Below are positions 63,528 through 64,000 of a DNA stretch of 64,000 nucleotides, in pieces. The notes beneath the pieces are model-generated. The model was not told the DNA's origin. It searched no databases and saw nothing but the letters and a program-made list of their open reading frames with translations. The first letter of the stretch is position 1; every line of letters starts with the position of its first letter. The stretch is from Microbacterium sp. VKM Ac-2923 (GTDB taxonomy: Bacteria; Actinomycetota; Actinomycetes; Actinomycetales; Microbacteriaceae): positions 1 to 64,000 of the forward strand of contig NZ_JALGRP010000008.1 in the NCBI RefSeq assembly GCF_022815605.1, in the 5' to 3' direction. The position numbers were made by a program, and so were the translations under genes.

Positions 63528-63582
63528 TCCTCCGCGCGGAGGGTCGTGTGGCTCGACCACAGCGGGACGAACGGGGGATGCC

Positions 63583-64000
63583 ATGACGAGCAGCGCACCA
63601 CGCGCGTGGCAGGTCGTCCTCGAACGCATCGAGAGCGACCTCCGCGAGGGTCGTCTCACGCCGGGCGATCGCCTGACCCCCGAGCGAGAATTGGCGACGC
63701 AACTCGGTGTCGGCCGTTCCAGCGTCCGCGAAGCCATTCGCGTGCTCGAAGTGCTGGGCGTCGTGCGCACCGCGACCGGTTCGGGCCCCTCCGCCGGCGC
63801 GATGATCGTCACCACCCCGCGTGGTGGTCTGGCCGCCTTCCTGCGGCTGCAGGTGGCCGCCAACGGCTTCCCTCTCGCCGACGTCGTCCGCACGCGCATC
63901 GTGCTCGAGTGCGATGTCGCGGAACGTCTCGCGTCGACGGATGCCGACCTCACCGACGTCCACGACGTGCTCGACGCGATGGATGCCGACGACCTCGACC
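63583..64000 (+). CDS. GntR-family (FadR type) transcriptional regulator, cut by window end
   Basis: The first 139 residues are present. A GntR winged helix is clear (SDLREGRLTPGDRLTPERELATQLGVGRSSVREAIRVLE, split, residues about 17-55), followed by LGVVRTATGSG and the start of a helical FCD effector domain (RTRIVLECDVAERLAS). GGGGGATGCC precedes the ATG at 63583. Targets lie outside the window or include galE; this cannot be told. Confidence 0.9.
   Translation, partial: MTSSAPRAWQVVLERIESDLREGRLTPGDRLTPERELATQLGVGRSSVREAIRVLEVLGVVRTATGSGPSAGAMIVTTPRGGLAAFLRLQVAANGFPLADVVRTRIVLECDVAERLASTDADLTDVHDVLDAMDADDLD

Overview
The window is high-GC DNA with GTG/ATG starts, many 4-base stop/start overlaps (GTGA, ATGA), the recurrent GGATGCC/GGCATCC hexamers, and an actinobacterial gene stock (sortase/WxL-type surface genes, actinobacterial SRP RNA, PASTA kinase, Arthrobacter-like copper amine oxidase). 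It is most likely a Microbacteriaceae chromosome (Microbacterium or a close relative); this is inferred from style and gene content, not from a search.

Layout. 1-860: the tail of an IS30-type transposase, a NUDIX hydrolase and tRNA-Ser(GGA) with a terminator. 976-5571 (minus): moxR - DUF58 - transglutaminase operon. 5755-14519: ROK kinase, ROK repressor, and a carbohydrate ABC transporter (binding protein, two permeases) with a GH38 alpha-mannosidase. 14581-21055: copper amine oxidase operon (APC permease, oxidase, small membrane protein) divergent from a second APC permease plus an IclR-type regulator. 21125: SRP RNA (ffs). 21368-26770: LacI repressor divergent from a fructose-type ABC transporter, a small monooxygenase-fold protein and a PfkB kinase; two copies of one operator sit between them. 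26837-28308: NUDIX hydrolase and DeoR regulator. 28367-35199: pta-ackA, then a beta-phosphoglucomutase-like HAD enzyme and a GH65 disaccharide phosphorylase. 35692-39350: dnaX-recR, preceded by a tandem ~148-bp intergenic repeat. 39677-41930: a DUF1508-like protein and a PASTA Ser/Thr kinase. 56067-63527: ThrE exporter, lysC, asd, mqo, tdk, galE, then the start of a GntR regulator cut by the window edge.

The most unusual region is 42185-56052. It starts as a phosphate transporter (pstC, pstA, a PstS-like protein, behind a Pho-box-like repeat) and ends with pstB, but seven further genes lie between pstA and pstB or belong to the same run: two more large secreted binding-protein-like products, a secreted protein with a C-terminal WxL-like motif, a DUF916 (WxL-interacting) membrane-anchored protein, a second membrane-anchored surface protein, and a sortase-fold membrane protein whose catalytic His and Cys positions are replaced by Arg and Ala. 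The PstS-like proteins carry C-terminal membrane anchors rather than lipoboxes, and PstB has a ~175-residue N-terminal extension. An array of four evenly spaced hairpins (about 40 nt period) lies inside the cluster. I read this as one surface-anchored phosphate-acquisition or phosphate-sensing assembly built from Pst and WxL parts.

Regulatory style: several genes (pta, dnaX, mqo, galE) have a -10 hexamer ending 6-7 bases before the start codon, so they are probably leaderless. Housekeeping genes tRNA-Ser, ffs, dnaX and recR are separated by blocks of catabolic genes, which suggests that sugar and amine islands were inserted into a core segment.
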